This document shows positions 27,525 to 36,034 of a stretch of 64,000 nucleotides of DNA, piece by piece. The number at the start of each line of letters is the position of its first letter. Positions within the stretch are counted from its first letter, which is position 1. Source of the DNA: Leifsonia xyli (GTDB taxonomy: Bacteria; Actinomycetota; Actinomycetes; Actinomycetales; Microbacteriaceae); contig CP014761.1 in NCBI GenBank assembly GCA_001647635.1, forward strand, positions 3,038,001-3,102,000, in the 5' to 3' direction. Under the pieces are notes generated by a model. It was not told where the DNA came from. It did no database searches and saw only the letters and a list, made by a program, of their open reading frames with translations. Made by a program: the position numbers and the translations under genes.

Positions 27525-28129
27525 GCCCCCGGCGCCGGGCGGATGGTCGTGACCAGGATGAAGTAGAGCGGCACCAGGAGGAAGATCAGCAGCGAGACCA
27601 GCGGCGCGAACGGTGAGACCGCCGCCGCGACCAGCGACGGGACTGCCGCGAGCGCCGCCTGGTAGCCCGTGACGCGCATCCATCGCGCGTCGTCGGGATG
27701 CAGCAGCCACTCCGGATGACGGGAGAGCGAGAAGCCGATACCGGCCCAGGCGATGCTGACCAGCACCGAGGTGATCGTGTAGACGGCGATGGCGGCGACC
27801 TCGTCGGAGCGCGAGCCGTCCCGGATGGCCGCGGCGATGAGCGAGGTCGGCCACGGCACCAGCGAGACGCCGAGCAGGAGCAGCAGGTTGAACAGCAGGA
27901 CCGCCGGCCCGACGCGTGCGATGTGCTGGAACACCGAGTGGTGGTGCAGCCAGATGCTGGCGATCGTCAGGAACGCCGCGAGGTAGGCGAGATAGCTCGT
28001 CCAGTCGGCGAGCAGGGTCTCGGCGAAGCGGCCGGGGGAGGGGACGCCGAGGTCGAGCACGAGCAGGGTGATCGCGATGGCGAACACGCCGTCGCTGAAC
28101 GCCTCGATGCGGCCGGTCTCCTTCTTCAT
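27500..28129 (-). CDS. TMEM175-type potassium channel protein (DUF1211)
   Basis: A 209-residue membrane protein with six predicted hydrophobic segments. The first carries RIEAFSDGVFAIAITLLVLD, the FSDGVFAIAxTLL signature of bacterial TMEM175 homologues, which form tetrameric K+ channels. A His-rich loop (WLHHHSVF) follows the third segment. The ATG at 28129 has GGAGGGAGG just upstream. It overlaps the end of the PKD protein gene in a convergent arrangement. Confidence 0.9.
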   Translation of the reverse strand: MKKETGRIEAFSDGVFAIAITLLVLDLGVPSPGRFAETLLADWTSYLAYLAAFLTIASIWLHHHSVFQHIARVGPAVLLFNLLLLLGVSLVPWPTSLIAAAIRDGSRSDEVAAIAVYTITSVLVSIAWAGIGFSLSRHPEWLLHPDDARWMRVTGYQAALAAVPSLVAAAVSPFAPLVSLLIFLLVPLYFILVTTIRPAPGAHGTAETR

Positions 28130-28191
28130 CGTGCCTCCCTCCTGCACCCTACGGCCTGGCGCGGGCGGCGCGGCGGTGGTTGGCTGCGGGC

Positions 28192-28407
28192 ATGGCGGAT
28201 GAGTTGAAGCGCGGCGACCACGTCGAGTGGTCCTCCCACGGGGTGGATGTGCCGGGCGAGGTCGAGAAGAAGATCACCGAGGACACCGAGGCGGCCGGCC
28301 GCACGGTGAAGGCGTCGAAGGACGATCCGCAGTACCTCGTGAAGAGCGACAAGAGCGGCAAGGAGGCCGTCCACAAGCCGGAGGCGCTGCACAAGAAGAG
28401 GAAATGA
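28192..28407 (+). CDS. DUF2945 (HVA1 TUDOR-like) small protein
   Basis: A 71-residue Lys/Glu-rich soluble protein (ADELKRGDHVEWSSHG ... DDPQYLVKSDKSGKEAVHKP) matching the DUF2945 / hypervirulence-associated TUDOR domain family. Members are short basic proteins of unknown function found in many bacteria and fungi. The ATG at 28192 is chosen over an upstream in-frame GTG; no clear ribosome site is present. Confidence 0.82.
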   Translation: MADELKRGDHVEWSSHGVDVPGEVEKKITEDTEAAGRTVKASKDDPQYLVKSDKSGKEAVHKPEALHKKRK

Positions 28408-28409
28408 CG

Positions 28410-28443
28410 AACGGCCCGCGGTTCCCCCGATCCGCGGGCCGTT
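28410..28443. terminator. Hairpin terminator after the DUF2945 gene
   Basis: AACGGCCCGCGG (28410-28421) pairs with CCGCGGGCCGTT (28432-28443) around a 10-base loop. It lies between converging genes and could serve both. Confidence 0.75.
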
Positions 28444-28449
28444 CGCCGT

Positions 28450-28478
28450 CCCCCTGTTTCCCCCTGTTTCCCCCCGGT
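28450..28478. repeat. C-rich tandem tract
   Basis: Short tandem units of the form CCCCCTGTTT occur between converging genes, ending in six C. On the minus strand this gives three G5-G6 runs separated by AAACA. No gene is involved. Confidence 0.5.
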
Positions 28479-28483
28479 TTGTG

Positions 28484-30115
28484 TCAGCCGATCGACTCGA
28501 TGTGGTTGCCCGACTGGCTGACGAGGTAGCCGCCGTCGAACGACCAGCTCTCCCAGTCGTGGCGCTCGCGCGTCCAGATCCGCTCGCCTGTCGCCAAGTC
28601 GTGGGCCGATCCCGGATCGGCCTCGCCCTTGTACCCGCCGTACCACGTGGTCTGGCCGAAGATGACGAGATACGGATCCCACGGAATGGCCGGGGAATTC
28701 ACCAGCTCACCGCTGCCGTGGGTGAGCGCGCAGTCGGCGTGGGTGGACCGGAAGAGGAAGACATCCCGCTGGAGGTCGAGGATAGGGGCGAACGGTTGGT
28801 GGCCGTCCGCCACACATATCGGGGTCGGGATCGACCACCGGACGGTGCCGGTCAGCTGATCGATGAGGGTGAGGGTCTTCGTATCGGCGACGAAGAGTTC
28901 ACCCGTGTCGGTGTCCTCTGATCCGAATACGACCGATGGCACCGTTCCGGGCGTCACGGCCGGGAACACCATCATCGAGGAGGACACCTCCCGCGACCAC
29001 AGCTTCGTCCCGTCGCCGTCGTAGGCCGTGATCGCGTTCGGTGAGCCGTTCTGGCCGTACGTCCTCGCCAGCAGGACCTGACTCAGCTTCTGGATTTCGA
29101 TGGCGTCGAGCGGTGTCGTGGTGCCGGTCTCCAAATCCAGCATGCGATCCACCGCACGGGGACCGCGTGTCTGCACATGCTGACCGTTCTCGAGCGACAT
29201 CGCGGTTCCACCCGGCAGCTGGTAGCCGAGGTTGGCCTCGCTCACATCCAGGGTCTGAGTCCAGCGGGGATGCGCGAGGTCTCTCGGATCCGCCCGCGTG
29301 ATGACGTCGCCGCCGATCGAGCGACCATCGGCGTCACGCCGATGTTCGATCAGGACGACATCCCCCGAGTCGTCCCCTAGCGCTCGCATGTCGCGGTTCG
29401 CTTCGAAGTCCGTCCAGCCGGGCCGGTCGAAGGTGGCGATCGTCGCGCCGGTCGCGAGATCGAGCACATCGTGCGGCCCATCGTCGGGCTGGCCGGTGAG
29501 GAACACCGCTCGTCCCGTCGTCCCCAGCACCTGGAAGGTGGTGCCGAAGTCGACCGTGTCCGAGGCGTACTTCCATTCCCGCTGCCACAGCACCGTCCCG
29601 TCGGAGGTGTCGACGAGGGTGACGCCGAAGTCCTCACCGAGGTGGTTGATGCAGTCAGAGCCCTCGTACTCCTTGGGCCGGAGGCCGGAGACGTAGACGA
29701 CGCGGCCTTCGCTCAGCGTGTATCCGGTGGTTCCGGTGCAGTCCGAGTCGCCGGGCAGGTCGAGGGACCAGCGTGTCGTCGGCCGGAGGCTGCTCACGTC
29801 GTGGGGCAGCACCGGCGCCGTCTGGACGATCGGTCGCTGTGTGGGCGTCGGCGTCGGGGTGGGTGTCGGCGTCGGCGTGACCGTCTGCGTCGGCGTCGGC
29901 GCGGGCGCGGGCGGCGTGTCGCCCCCGCCGAGGTGGATGACCCCCGACAGCGCGAGCGCGGCCGTCCCGCCGGCGAGCACGATCGCGACGCCCGAGAGGA
30001 TGCTGGTGAGCAGGATCTGGAGGCGCTTGCGGCGGCGCGGCTCGTCGGCGACGGTGTCGATCAGCAGCTGCCGGATGGCGGCGCTGCGCTCGGGGGTGAA
30101 GTCCGTGGTGCTCAT
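28484..30115 (-). CDS. Membrane-anchored PQQ-like beta-propeller protein, partner of the sigma factor
   Basis: A 543-residue protein. A cytoplasmic N-terminus of about 32 residues is followed by a transmembrane helix (ILLTSILSGVAIVLAGGTAA), a Pro-Thr repeat spacer, and an outside domain of propeller blades (TVLWQREWKYA, TKLWSREVSSS, TVRWSIPTP, ERIWTRERHDW). The ATG overlaps the stop of the sigma-factor gene (ATGA), so it is translated with it. By position it could be the membrane anti-sigma or sensor partner, but the cytoplasmic part is short for a standard anti-sigma domain and shows no HxxxCxxC motif. That role is an inference. Confidence 0.8.
   Translation of the reverse strand: MSTTDFTPERSAAIRQLLIDTVADEPRRRKRLQILLTSILSGVAIVLAGGTAALALSGVIHLGGGDTPPAPAPTPTQTVTPTPTPTPTPTPTQRPIVQTAPVLPHDVSSLRPTTRWSLDLPGDSDCTGTTGYTLSEGRVVYVSGLRPKEYEGSDCINHLGEDFGVTLVDTSDGTVLWQREWKYASDTVDFGTTFQVLGTTGRAVFLTGQPDDGPHDVLDLATGATIATFDRPGWTDFEANRDMRALGDDSGDVVLIEHRRDADGRSIGGDVITRADPRDLAHPRWTQTLDVSEANLGYQLPGGTAMSLENGQHVQTRGPRAVDRMLDLETGTTTPLDAIEIQKLSQVLLARTYGQNGSPNAITAYDGDGTKLWSREVSSSMMVFPAVTPGTVPSVVFGSEDTDTGELFVADTKTLTLIDQLTGTVRWSIPTPICVADGHQPFAPILDLQRDVFLFRSTHADCALTHGSGELVNSPAIPWDPYLVIFGQTTWYGGYKGEADPGSAHDLATGERIWTRERHDWESWSFDGGYLVSQSGNHIESIG
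29836..29905. repeat. Pro-Thr coding microsatellite
   Basis: Repeated GGTGTCGGCGTC-like units encode the (PT)n spacer after the membrane helix of the propeller protein. Such six-base repeats are prone to length change. Confidence 0.6.
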
Positions 30116-30716
30116 CGTGCACCTCCTTCGAGGATCGTGGTGTCGGTACCGGGTTCGCCCGCCAGCGGCGACGCGAGCGTTGCGAGGCGGGTGCGGGCCC
30201 GGGACAGGCGGGATTTGACGGTCCCCTCCGGCACCCCGAGCGCCTCCGCGGCCTGTGCGGTGGTGAGCTCTTCGAGCACGCAGAGGGTGATGACGTCCTG
30301 GTCGCGCTTGCTGAGCTTCGCGAACGCCTCCCGTACCTGGCGGTCCCGCCCGGCGCCGTCGAGGGACTCGTCCACGTCGGGTGCGTGGTCCTCTTGCGGC
30401 GCCGGGCGGGGAGCTTGGCGAGCGCGCTGCGGTAGCGGCGGAGGCCGCGCGCGTGGTTGCGTGCGACGTAGTTGGTGGTGACGAGCAGCCAGCCGACGAT
30501 GGATCCGTCGACCAGCCGCACCGACTCGCGCTTGCGCCACGCCTCCAGGAAGACGGCGGCGGTCACGTCCTCGGCGTCGTGCGGCTGGCGCGTCAACCGC
30601 AGCGCGTGACCGAAGACGCGGTCGCGGTGACGGTCGAACAGCGACGCGAAAGCGGGGCCGTCCCCGCCGCGTGCCGCCGACCAGGCCGCGGCCTCGTCGA
30701 ACTCTTCCGTGCTCAT
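30112..30716 (-). pseudogene. RNA polymerase sigma factor (ECF/sigma-70 family), interrupted by a one-base frameshift
   Basis: The N-terminal part (MSTEEFDEAAAWSAARGGDG ... DAEDVTAAVFLEAWRKRESV ... GLRRYRSALAKLPA) is a sigma region 2. The C-terminal part (REAFAKLSKRDQDVITLCVL, then TAQAAEALGVPEGTVKSRLS) is region 4. They lie in adjacent frames. Inserting one C in the run at about 30403-30411 yields LPAPAPQEDHAPDVDES and a normal ECF sigma factor of about 200 residues. As written, the gene would lose region 4. It is coupled to the propeller gene and divergent from the carboxypeptidase gene. Either a loss of function or a sequence deletion explains it. Confidence 0.85.
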
Positions 30717-30793
30717 ACCCTCTACTGTCCGGACGGGCCCGGATGGTTCCAGATCCGGCGCAAAGCGAAATAGCAGCATTCAGAAAGCCCAGG

Positions 30794-30799
30794 TAGCAT
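30794..30799 (+). promoter_or_regulatory. -10 box (TAGCAT) of the D-Ala-D-Ala carboxypeptidase gene, leaderless
   Basis: TAGCAT ends six bases before the ATG at 30806, with no ribosome site. Confidence 0.5.
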
Positions 30800-30805
30800 A
30801 CCCGG

Positions 30806-32326
30806 ATGCACGAATCGGAGCCCCCCACCACCACGGGTTCGGGACGCCGAGCCGCCGCGCGACCCGCCGGTGCCGCCGGCGTCGCCGCCGGTGCGATGGC
30901 CGCGATCCGCAAGCACCCCAAGACCTGGATGGCCGCCGGAGCGGCCGTCGCGTTCCTCCTCCTCGGCACGGGCAGCGTCGCGCTGGGCGCCACCGTCGGT
31001 GCCCCCGCGGCCGCGGCCGGTGCTCCGGAGACGGCGACCGCGAAGCCCACGCCGACCCGCTCGGCCACGCCGACGCCCACCCCGACCGTGGACCCCGCTC
31101 GTCCCGTCCCCGCCAACCAGGCGGCGGCGACGCGCATCCGCACCTGCTCGGTCGGCGGGCTGGCCGCGGACGGGCGTCTCGGCACGCTTGAGGCGCAGGT
31201 CGTCAACGCCAAGACCGGCCAGACCCTGTTCGACCGCAACGGCGTCAAGCCCGCGCCCACGGCGTCCGTGCTGAAGACGCTGACATCGGCGGCCGCCCTC
31301 GCCACCCTCGGCCCCGACTACCGCGTCTCGACCACGGTGGTCGCAGGCAGCACGCCGGGCCAGGTCGTCATCGTCGGCGGCGGGGATGTGACGCTCTCGC
31401 GTCTCCCGGACGGCCAGGCGTCGTTCTACACCGGAGCACCGAAGATCCAGGACCTCGCCAATCAGGTGAAGCAGGCCATGGGCGGCCAGCCGATCACCTC
31501 GATCGTCGTGGACGCGTCCCTCTTCGGCGCGCCGTTCTGGCAGCCGAGCTGGGACGAGCGCGAGGAGCGTGTCGTCGAGGGCTCGACCCCGTACATGACG
31601 TCGCTGATGGTCGACGGCGACCGGGACGACCCGACCGCGGTGGAGTCTCCGCGCAGCACGGACCCGGTGTCGCGCGCCGTGCAGTACTTCCAGCAGTACC
31701 TCGGCACGAGCGTCGGCGTCAGCCAGGGCGTCGCTCCGGCCGGCGCCCGTCAGCTCGGCGTGGTGCAGTCGCAGCCGGTGACCACGCTGATCGACCAGGC
31801 CATGCGCGTCTCCGACAACACGATCATGGAGGAGCTCGCCCGTCTGGTCGCCATCAAGAACGGCGCGGGCAACACCTTCGACGCCCTCAACGCGGGGGTG
31901 CTCGCCGGGCTCAAAGGCTACGGGATCGACACCTCGGGCATCCACATCGCCGACGGTTCCGGACTGAGCAACGACAACGCGGTGCCGCCGTCGTACCTCA
32001 CCCAGCTCTTCATCAAGGTGCTGAACCGCCAGAACGGGCTCGGCGTCGTCTACGACGGCCTCCCGGTCGCGGGGAAGTCGGGCACGCTCGGCCCGGGCTA
32101 CAACCGCTTCACCGGGTCGAGCTCGGTCGCCCGCGGGTCGGTCTTCGCCAAGACCGGGTGGATCGACCACGGCTACACGCTGTCGGGGATCGTGAACGCC
32201 GCCGACGGAACACCGCTGACGTTCGCCGTGTTCGCCTTGGGGAACGTCGGCGACAACGCCAAGCAGGCGATCGACAGCCTCGTCGCCGGCTTCTACAAAT
32301 GCGGAGACAATCTCTCCAACGGCTGA
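30806..32326 (+). CDS. dacB: D-alanyl-D-alanine carboxypeptidase/endopeptidase (PBP4 family)
   Basis: A 506-residue class C low-molecular-weight penicillin-binding protein that trims or cleaves peptide cross-bridges in the wall. The N-terminal cytoplasmic part of about 40 residues is followed by a membrane helix (WMAAGAAVAFLLLGTGSVAL) and a Thr-Pro spacer. The catalytic motifs are SVLK (Ser154, Lys157), SDN in MRVSDNTIMEEL and KTG in VFAKTGWID. It is anchored rather than secreted. The gene is divergent from the sigma-factor operon and precedes a nicotinamidase gene. Confidence 0.92.
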   Translation: MHESEPPTTTGSGRRAAARPAGAAGVAAGAMAAIRKHPKTWMAAGAAVAFLLLGTGSVALGATVGAPAAAAGAPETATAKPTPTRSATPTPTPTVDPARPVPANQAAATRIRTCSVGGLAADGRLGTLEAQVVNAKTGQTLFDRNGVKPAPTASVLKTLTSAAALATLGPDYRVSTTVVAGSTPGQVVIVGGGDVTLSRLPDGQASFYTGAPKIQDLANQVKQAMGGQPITSIVVDASLFGAPFWQPSWDEREERVVEGSTPYMTSLMVDGDRDDPTAVESPRSTDPVSRAVQYFQQYLGTSVGVSQGVAPAGARQLGVVQSQPVTTLIDQAMRVSDNTIMEELARLVAIKNGAGNTFDALNAGVLAGLKGYGIDTSGIHIADGSGLSNDNAVPPSYLTQLFIKVLNRQNGLGVVYDGLPVAGKSGTLGPGYNRFTGSSSVARGSVFAKTGWIDHGYTLSGIVNAADGTPLTFAVFALGNVGDNAKQAIDSLVAGFYKCGDNLSNG

Positions 32327-32362
32327 GCCGCGCGCGGCCGGTCACCGACCCCGGGAGGACGG

Positions 32363-32938
32363 ATGGGCAAGGCGCTCTTCATCGTGGATGTGCAGAACGA
32401 CTTCACCGAGGGCGGCGCCCTGGGCGTCGACGGGGGAGCGGCGGTGGCGCGGGGCGTGACCGACCACCTCCGCGCGCACGCCGACGAGTACGACATCATC
32501 GTCGCCAGCCGAGACTGGCACGACGGCGACAACGACAACGGCGGCCACTTCGCGGGCGACGGCGAGCCGGACTTCGTGAGCAGCTGGCCGGTCCACTGCG
32601 TCGCCGGGACGCCGGGCGCGGAGTACCACCCCGCGTTCGACACGGCCCGGGTGACCCATCACGTGCACAAGGGCCAGGGCGTGCCGGCGTACTCGCTGTT
32701 CGAGGGACGGACCGACTCGGGCGCGACCGTGCGCGAGCTGCTGGAGGAGCACGGCATCCATTCGGTGGATGTGGCCGGGATCGCGACCGACTACTGCGTG
32801 CGCGCGTCGGCGCTCGACGCCCTGGAAGACGGTCGCTCGGTGCGCGTGCTGACCTCGCTGATCGCGGGAGTCGCGCCGGCGACGTCGGAGGCCGCACTCG
32901 CCGAGCTGGCCCACGCCGGGGCCGAACTCGTCGCCTGA
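32363..32938 (+). CDS. pncA: Nicotinamidase / isochorismatase family hydrolase
   Basis: A 191-residue hydrolase of the cysteine-hydrolase family. The catalytic triad is Asp9 (VDVQNDF), Lys103 (HVHKGQG) and Cys145 (ATDYCVRA). The metal ligands expected of nicotinamidases are present: Asp51 and His53 in SRDWHD and His62 in GGHF. It converts nicotinamide to nicotinate in NAD salvage and would also activate pyrazinamide. GGGAGGACGG gives a strong ribosome site. It lies 36 bases after dacB and may be read with it. Confidence 0.92.
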   Translation: MGKALFIVDVQNDFTEGGALGVDGGAAVARGVTDHLRAHADEYDIIVASRDWHDGDNDNGGHFAGDGEPDFVSSWPVHCVAGTPGAEYHPAFDTARVTHHVHKGQGVPAYSLFEGRTDSGATVRELLEEHGIHSVDVAGIATDYCVRASALDALEDGRSVRVLTSLIAGVAPATSEAALAELAHAGAELVA

Positions 32939-32979
32939 CCGCCGCGGGCATGGACGCTCGCGGGACTTCCGGCTATCCT

Positions 32980-33002
32980 GATTGCTAGCTCATCTAGTAA
33001 TC
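32980..33002. promoter_or_regulatory. Inverted repeat upstream of the MMPL gene, candidate operator
   Basis: GATTGCTAG (32980-32988) and CTAGTAATC (32994-33002) form a 9-5-9 inverted repeat with one mismatch. It ends just before the AGGAGG ribosome site of the transporter gene, a position suited to repression by a MarR- or TetR-type protein; no such gene is adjacent. Confidence 0.5.
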
Positions 33003-33012
33003 AGGAGGCTAA

Positions 33013-35259
33013 GTGTCGACCGAGACGGCGGAGACCGCCCAGAAGCGCCCTATCCGCGAGCCCGCCCGCTGGCTGCGCATCGTCGTTCCCGCCGCCCTCA
33101 TCCTGATCTGGCTGACGCTCGCCGGGATCGGCGGCCCGACGTTCGGCAAGCTCTCCGGCGTCTCGAGCAACGACCAGGCGGCCTTCCTCCCGGCGAGTGC
33201 CGAGTCGACCGAGGTGCAGGACTGGCAGAAGCGGTTCACCGACTCGGGCGCCATCCCGGCGATCGTCGTCGTGGAGGCCGACCAGACGATCCCGAAGAGC
33301 GAGCTCGGCACCTCGTATGCCGACCTCGCCGCCGCGCTCGGGAAGGTGGAGGGCGTCCAGGCGCCGCCCGAGGGCGAGACGACGAGCGTCGCCGGCCCCA
33401 TCCCGTCGCAAGACGGCCGGGCGGTGGAGTACATCGTGCCGGTCTCCGACTCGAACGAGGTCAAGACGGTGGTCTCCGACCTGCGGGCCGCCGCGGCGGA
33501 CAACGTCCCCTCCGGAGCGAAGGTCTGGGTGACCGGCCCCGCCGGCCTCACCGCTGACCTGGTGAACGCCTTCGGCGGCATCGACGGCATCCTGCTGCTC
33601 GTCGCCGTCGCGGCGGTGTTCGTCATCCTGCTGCTGGTCTACCGCGCGCTGCTGCTGCCGTTCCTCGTGCTGTTCACGTCGGTGTTCGCGCTGTGCGCCG
33701 CCATCGTGTTCGTGTACCTGTTCGCGCTGTGGGGCTGGATCAAGCTCTCAGGGCAGAGCCAGGGCATCCTCTCGATCCTGGTGATCGGCGCTGCGACCGA
33801 CTACTCCCTGCTGCTCGTCGCCCGCTACCGCGAGGCGCTGGAGCAGGAGCCGTCGCGCTGGGTGGCCATCCTGCGCGCCTGGCGGGCGTCGTTCGAGCCG
33901 ATCCTCGCGAGTGGCGCGACCGTCATCCTCGCCCTGCTGTGCCTGCTGTTCTCCGACCTCAACTCGAACAAGAGCCTCGGCCCGATCGCCGCGATCGGCA
34001 TCGTGTTCTCGCTCCTCTCGGCGCTGACGCTCCTTCCGGCGCTGCTGGCGGTCTTCGGGCGCGCGTCGTTCTGGCCGTTCCGCCCGGTCGTCGGGGGCCG
34101 GCCCCGAAAGCGCGCGGAGGGCGTCACGCTCACCGGGCTGGAGGGCGTCCACGGGCTGTGGCGCCGCGTCGGCGGCCTGATCGCCCGCCGCCCGCGGGTC
34201 ACCTGGATCGTCTCCTTCGTGCTGCTCGCCGCGTGCGCCCTCGGCCTGACGCAGCTGAAGGCGAACGGCGTGCAGCAGACCGACGTCATCCTTTCGCAGT
34301 CCGATGCGGTCGACGGCCAGGCCATCGTGGCGAAGCACTTCGACGCCGGCTCCGGTTCGCCCGTGCTCATCGTCGCGCCCGAAGCCGACAAGGATGCCGT
34401 GCTGGCGGCGACCGAGAAGACCGACGGGATCGCATCGGCCGCGTTCTACACCGGCGGCGGGCGTCCCGGCGCGAACGCGCAGCCGGTCGTCAAGGACGGC
34501 CACGTGCTCATCCAGGCGACCCTCTCCTCCGAACCGGACTCGGCGAAGGCTGAGTCGGTCGTCAGGGACCTGCGCGGCACGCTGTCCACGGACGGCTCGG
34601 TGCTGGTCGGCGGCGTCACGGCGATCGCGCTGGACACGAACGAGACCGCACAAAGCGACCTGACGAAGATCATCCCGATCGTGCTCGCGGTGATCCTCGT
34701 GATCCTCATGCTGCTGCTGCGGTCGATCCTGGCGCCGGTGCTCCTGATCGGCAGCGTGGTGCTCTCGTACGCCGCGGCGCTCGGCGTCTCGGCGCTGGTC
34801 TTCAACGACGTCTTCCGGTTCCCGGGGGCGGATGCGTCGGTGCCGCTGTTCGGGTTCGTCTTCCTGGTGGCGCTGGGGGTGGACTACAACATCTTCCTCA
34901 TGACACGGGTGCGGGAGGAGTCCCTGCACATCGGCACGCGGCCCGGCATCCTGCGCGGCCTCGGCCTGACCGGCAGCGTGATCACGTCGGCCGGGATCGT
35001 GCTGGCGGCGACCTTCGCGGCGCTCGCGGTCATCCCGATCCTGTTCCTCGTGCAGATCGCGTTCATCGTCGCGTTCGGGGTGCTGCTCGACACGGTCGTG
35101 GTGCGCTCGCTGCTCGTCCCGGCGGCGTCGTACGACATCGGGCGCGCCATCTGGTGGCCGTCGAAGCTGTGGCACGACCGGACCAACATCGAGCGCGCGA
35201 AGGTCGGCGACGCGCCCCGCTTGCCCGCCGAGGAGGCGTCGGCGAGAGTGGGAGGATGA
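33013..35259 (+). CDS. MMPL family RND transporter
   Basis: A 748-residue membrane protein with two repeats, each an extracytoplasmic loop followed by a block of five or so helices (about residues 195-350 and 550-715), plus helices at each repeat start. The transport core motif GAATDYSLLLVARYREAL and its second-half counterpart LGVDYNIFLMTRVREE carry the Asp-Tyr pair that relays protons in MmpL3-like proteins. The substrate is unknown; relatives export lipids or drugs. GTG start with AGGAGG five bases upstream. The stop overlaps the next gene (ATGA). Confidence 0.92.
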   Translation: MSTETAETAQKRPIREPARWLRIVVPAALILIWLTLAGIGGPTFGKLSGVSSNDQAAFLPASAESTEVQDWQKRFTDSGAIPAIVVVEADQTIPKSELGTSYADLAAALGKVEGVQAPPEGETTSVAGPIPSQDGRAVEYIVPVSDSNEVKTVVSDLRAAAADNVPSGAKVWVTGPAGLTADLVNAFGGIDGILLLVAVAAVFVILLLVYRALLLPFLVLFTSVFALCAAIVFVYLFALWGWIKLSGQSQGILSILVIGAATDYSLLLVARYREALEQEPSRWVAILRAWRASFEPILASGATVILALLCLLFSDLNSNKSLGPIAAIGIVFSLLSALTLLPALLAVFGRASFWPFRPVVGGRPRKRAEGVTLTGLEGVHGLWRRVGGLIARRPRVTWIVSFVLLAACALGLTQLKANGVQQTDVILSQSDAVDGQAIVAKHFDAGSGSPVLIVAPEADKDAVLAATEKTDGIASAAFYTGGGRPGANAQPVVKDGHVLIQATLSSEPDSAKAESVVRDLRGTLSTDGSVLVGGVTAIALDTNETAQSDLTKIIPIVLAVILVILMLLLRSILAPVLLIGSVVLSYAAALGVSALVFNDVFRFPGADASVPLFGFVFLVALGVDYNIFLMTRVREESLHIGTRPGILRGLGLTGSVITSAGIVLAATFAALAVIPILFLVQIAFIVAFGVLLDTVVVRSLLVPAASYDIGRAIWWPSKLWHDRTNIERAKVGDAPRLPAEEASARVGG

Positions 35260-35987
35260 CGCACCTCCACGTCGACCGGCATCCCGGTGCCGATCCCGTC
35301 CTGCTCGTGCACGGCTTCGCCTCCAACGGCGCGCAGACCTGGGAGGCGACGGGATGGGTGCAGGCGCTCGCCGACGCCGGTCGCGGCGCGATCGTGCCCG
35401 ACCTGCGCGGCCACGGCGGCAGCGACGCCCCGCACGCCCCGGAGGCGTACTCGCCCGACCTCCTCGCGCAGGATCTCGTCGCGGTGCTGGACGAACAGGA
35501 CGTCGACCGCGTGGATGTGATCGGCTACTCCATGGGCAGCTGGGTGTCGCTCGCGCTGGTCGGAATGGCCCCGCAGCGCGTCCGTCGCGCCGTGGTGGGC
35601 GGCGTCGGAACCGTCGAGCAGTTCGGCCGCTGGGGCGTGTCCGCGGTGCAGGCGGCGCTGCGCGACGACGCGTCGATGCTGGACGCCTCCAATCCCCTGG
35701 CGCCGCTCCTGGCCTCCCTGCGCACGGCCCCCGGCATCGACCGCGAGGCGCTGGCGGCCTGCGCGGCGGGCATGGCGCAGCATCCGCTGCCGCTGGCGAG
35801 CACCGTGCCGACGATGCTCGTGGTCGGGGATGCGGATCCCGTGGCCGAGGGCGCGGACGAGGCGGCGCGGCTGCTCGGGGCGGAGCTGGTGACACTGCCC
35901 AAGCGCAACCACGTGACGACGCTGAGCGCGCGCGGGTTCAAGCAGGCTGCGCTGCCGTTCCTGGGAGCTTCGGTCAGACCGTCCTGA
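35256..35987 (+). CDS. Alpha/beta hydrolase
   Basis: A 243-residue alpha/beta-hydrolase-fold enzyme. It has LLVHGFASNG (oxyanion region), PDLRGHGGSD, the nucleophile Ser in GYSMGSWVS, an acid in VVGDADPVAEG and a His in KRNHVTTL. The substrate cannot be told. Its ATG lies within the MMPL stop, so the two are translationally coupled, which hints at joint action on a transported lipid or toxic ester. Confidence 0.88.
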   Translation: MTHLHVDRHPGADPVLLVHGFASNGAQTWEATGWVQALADAGRGAIVPDLRGHGGSDAPHAPEAYSPDLLAQDLVAVLDEQDVDRVDVIGYSMGSWVSLALVGMAPQRVRRAVVGGVGTVEQFGRWGVSAVQAALRDDASMLDASNPLAPLLASLRTAPGIDREALAACAAGMAQHPLPLASTVPTMLVVGDADPVAEGADEAARLLGAELVTLPKRNHVTTLSARGFKQAALPFLGASVRPS

Positions 35988-36034
35988 GCGCGTACCCTGC
36001 GTCGTACGATGTGCGAGGACCGAAGGAGGGCCGC

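Noticed and set aside
28450..28478. G-quadruplex or CRISPR-like repeat
   Set aside because: Only three G-runs and units of about 10 bases without spacers; at most a simple tract.
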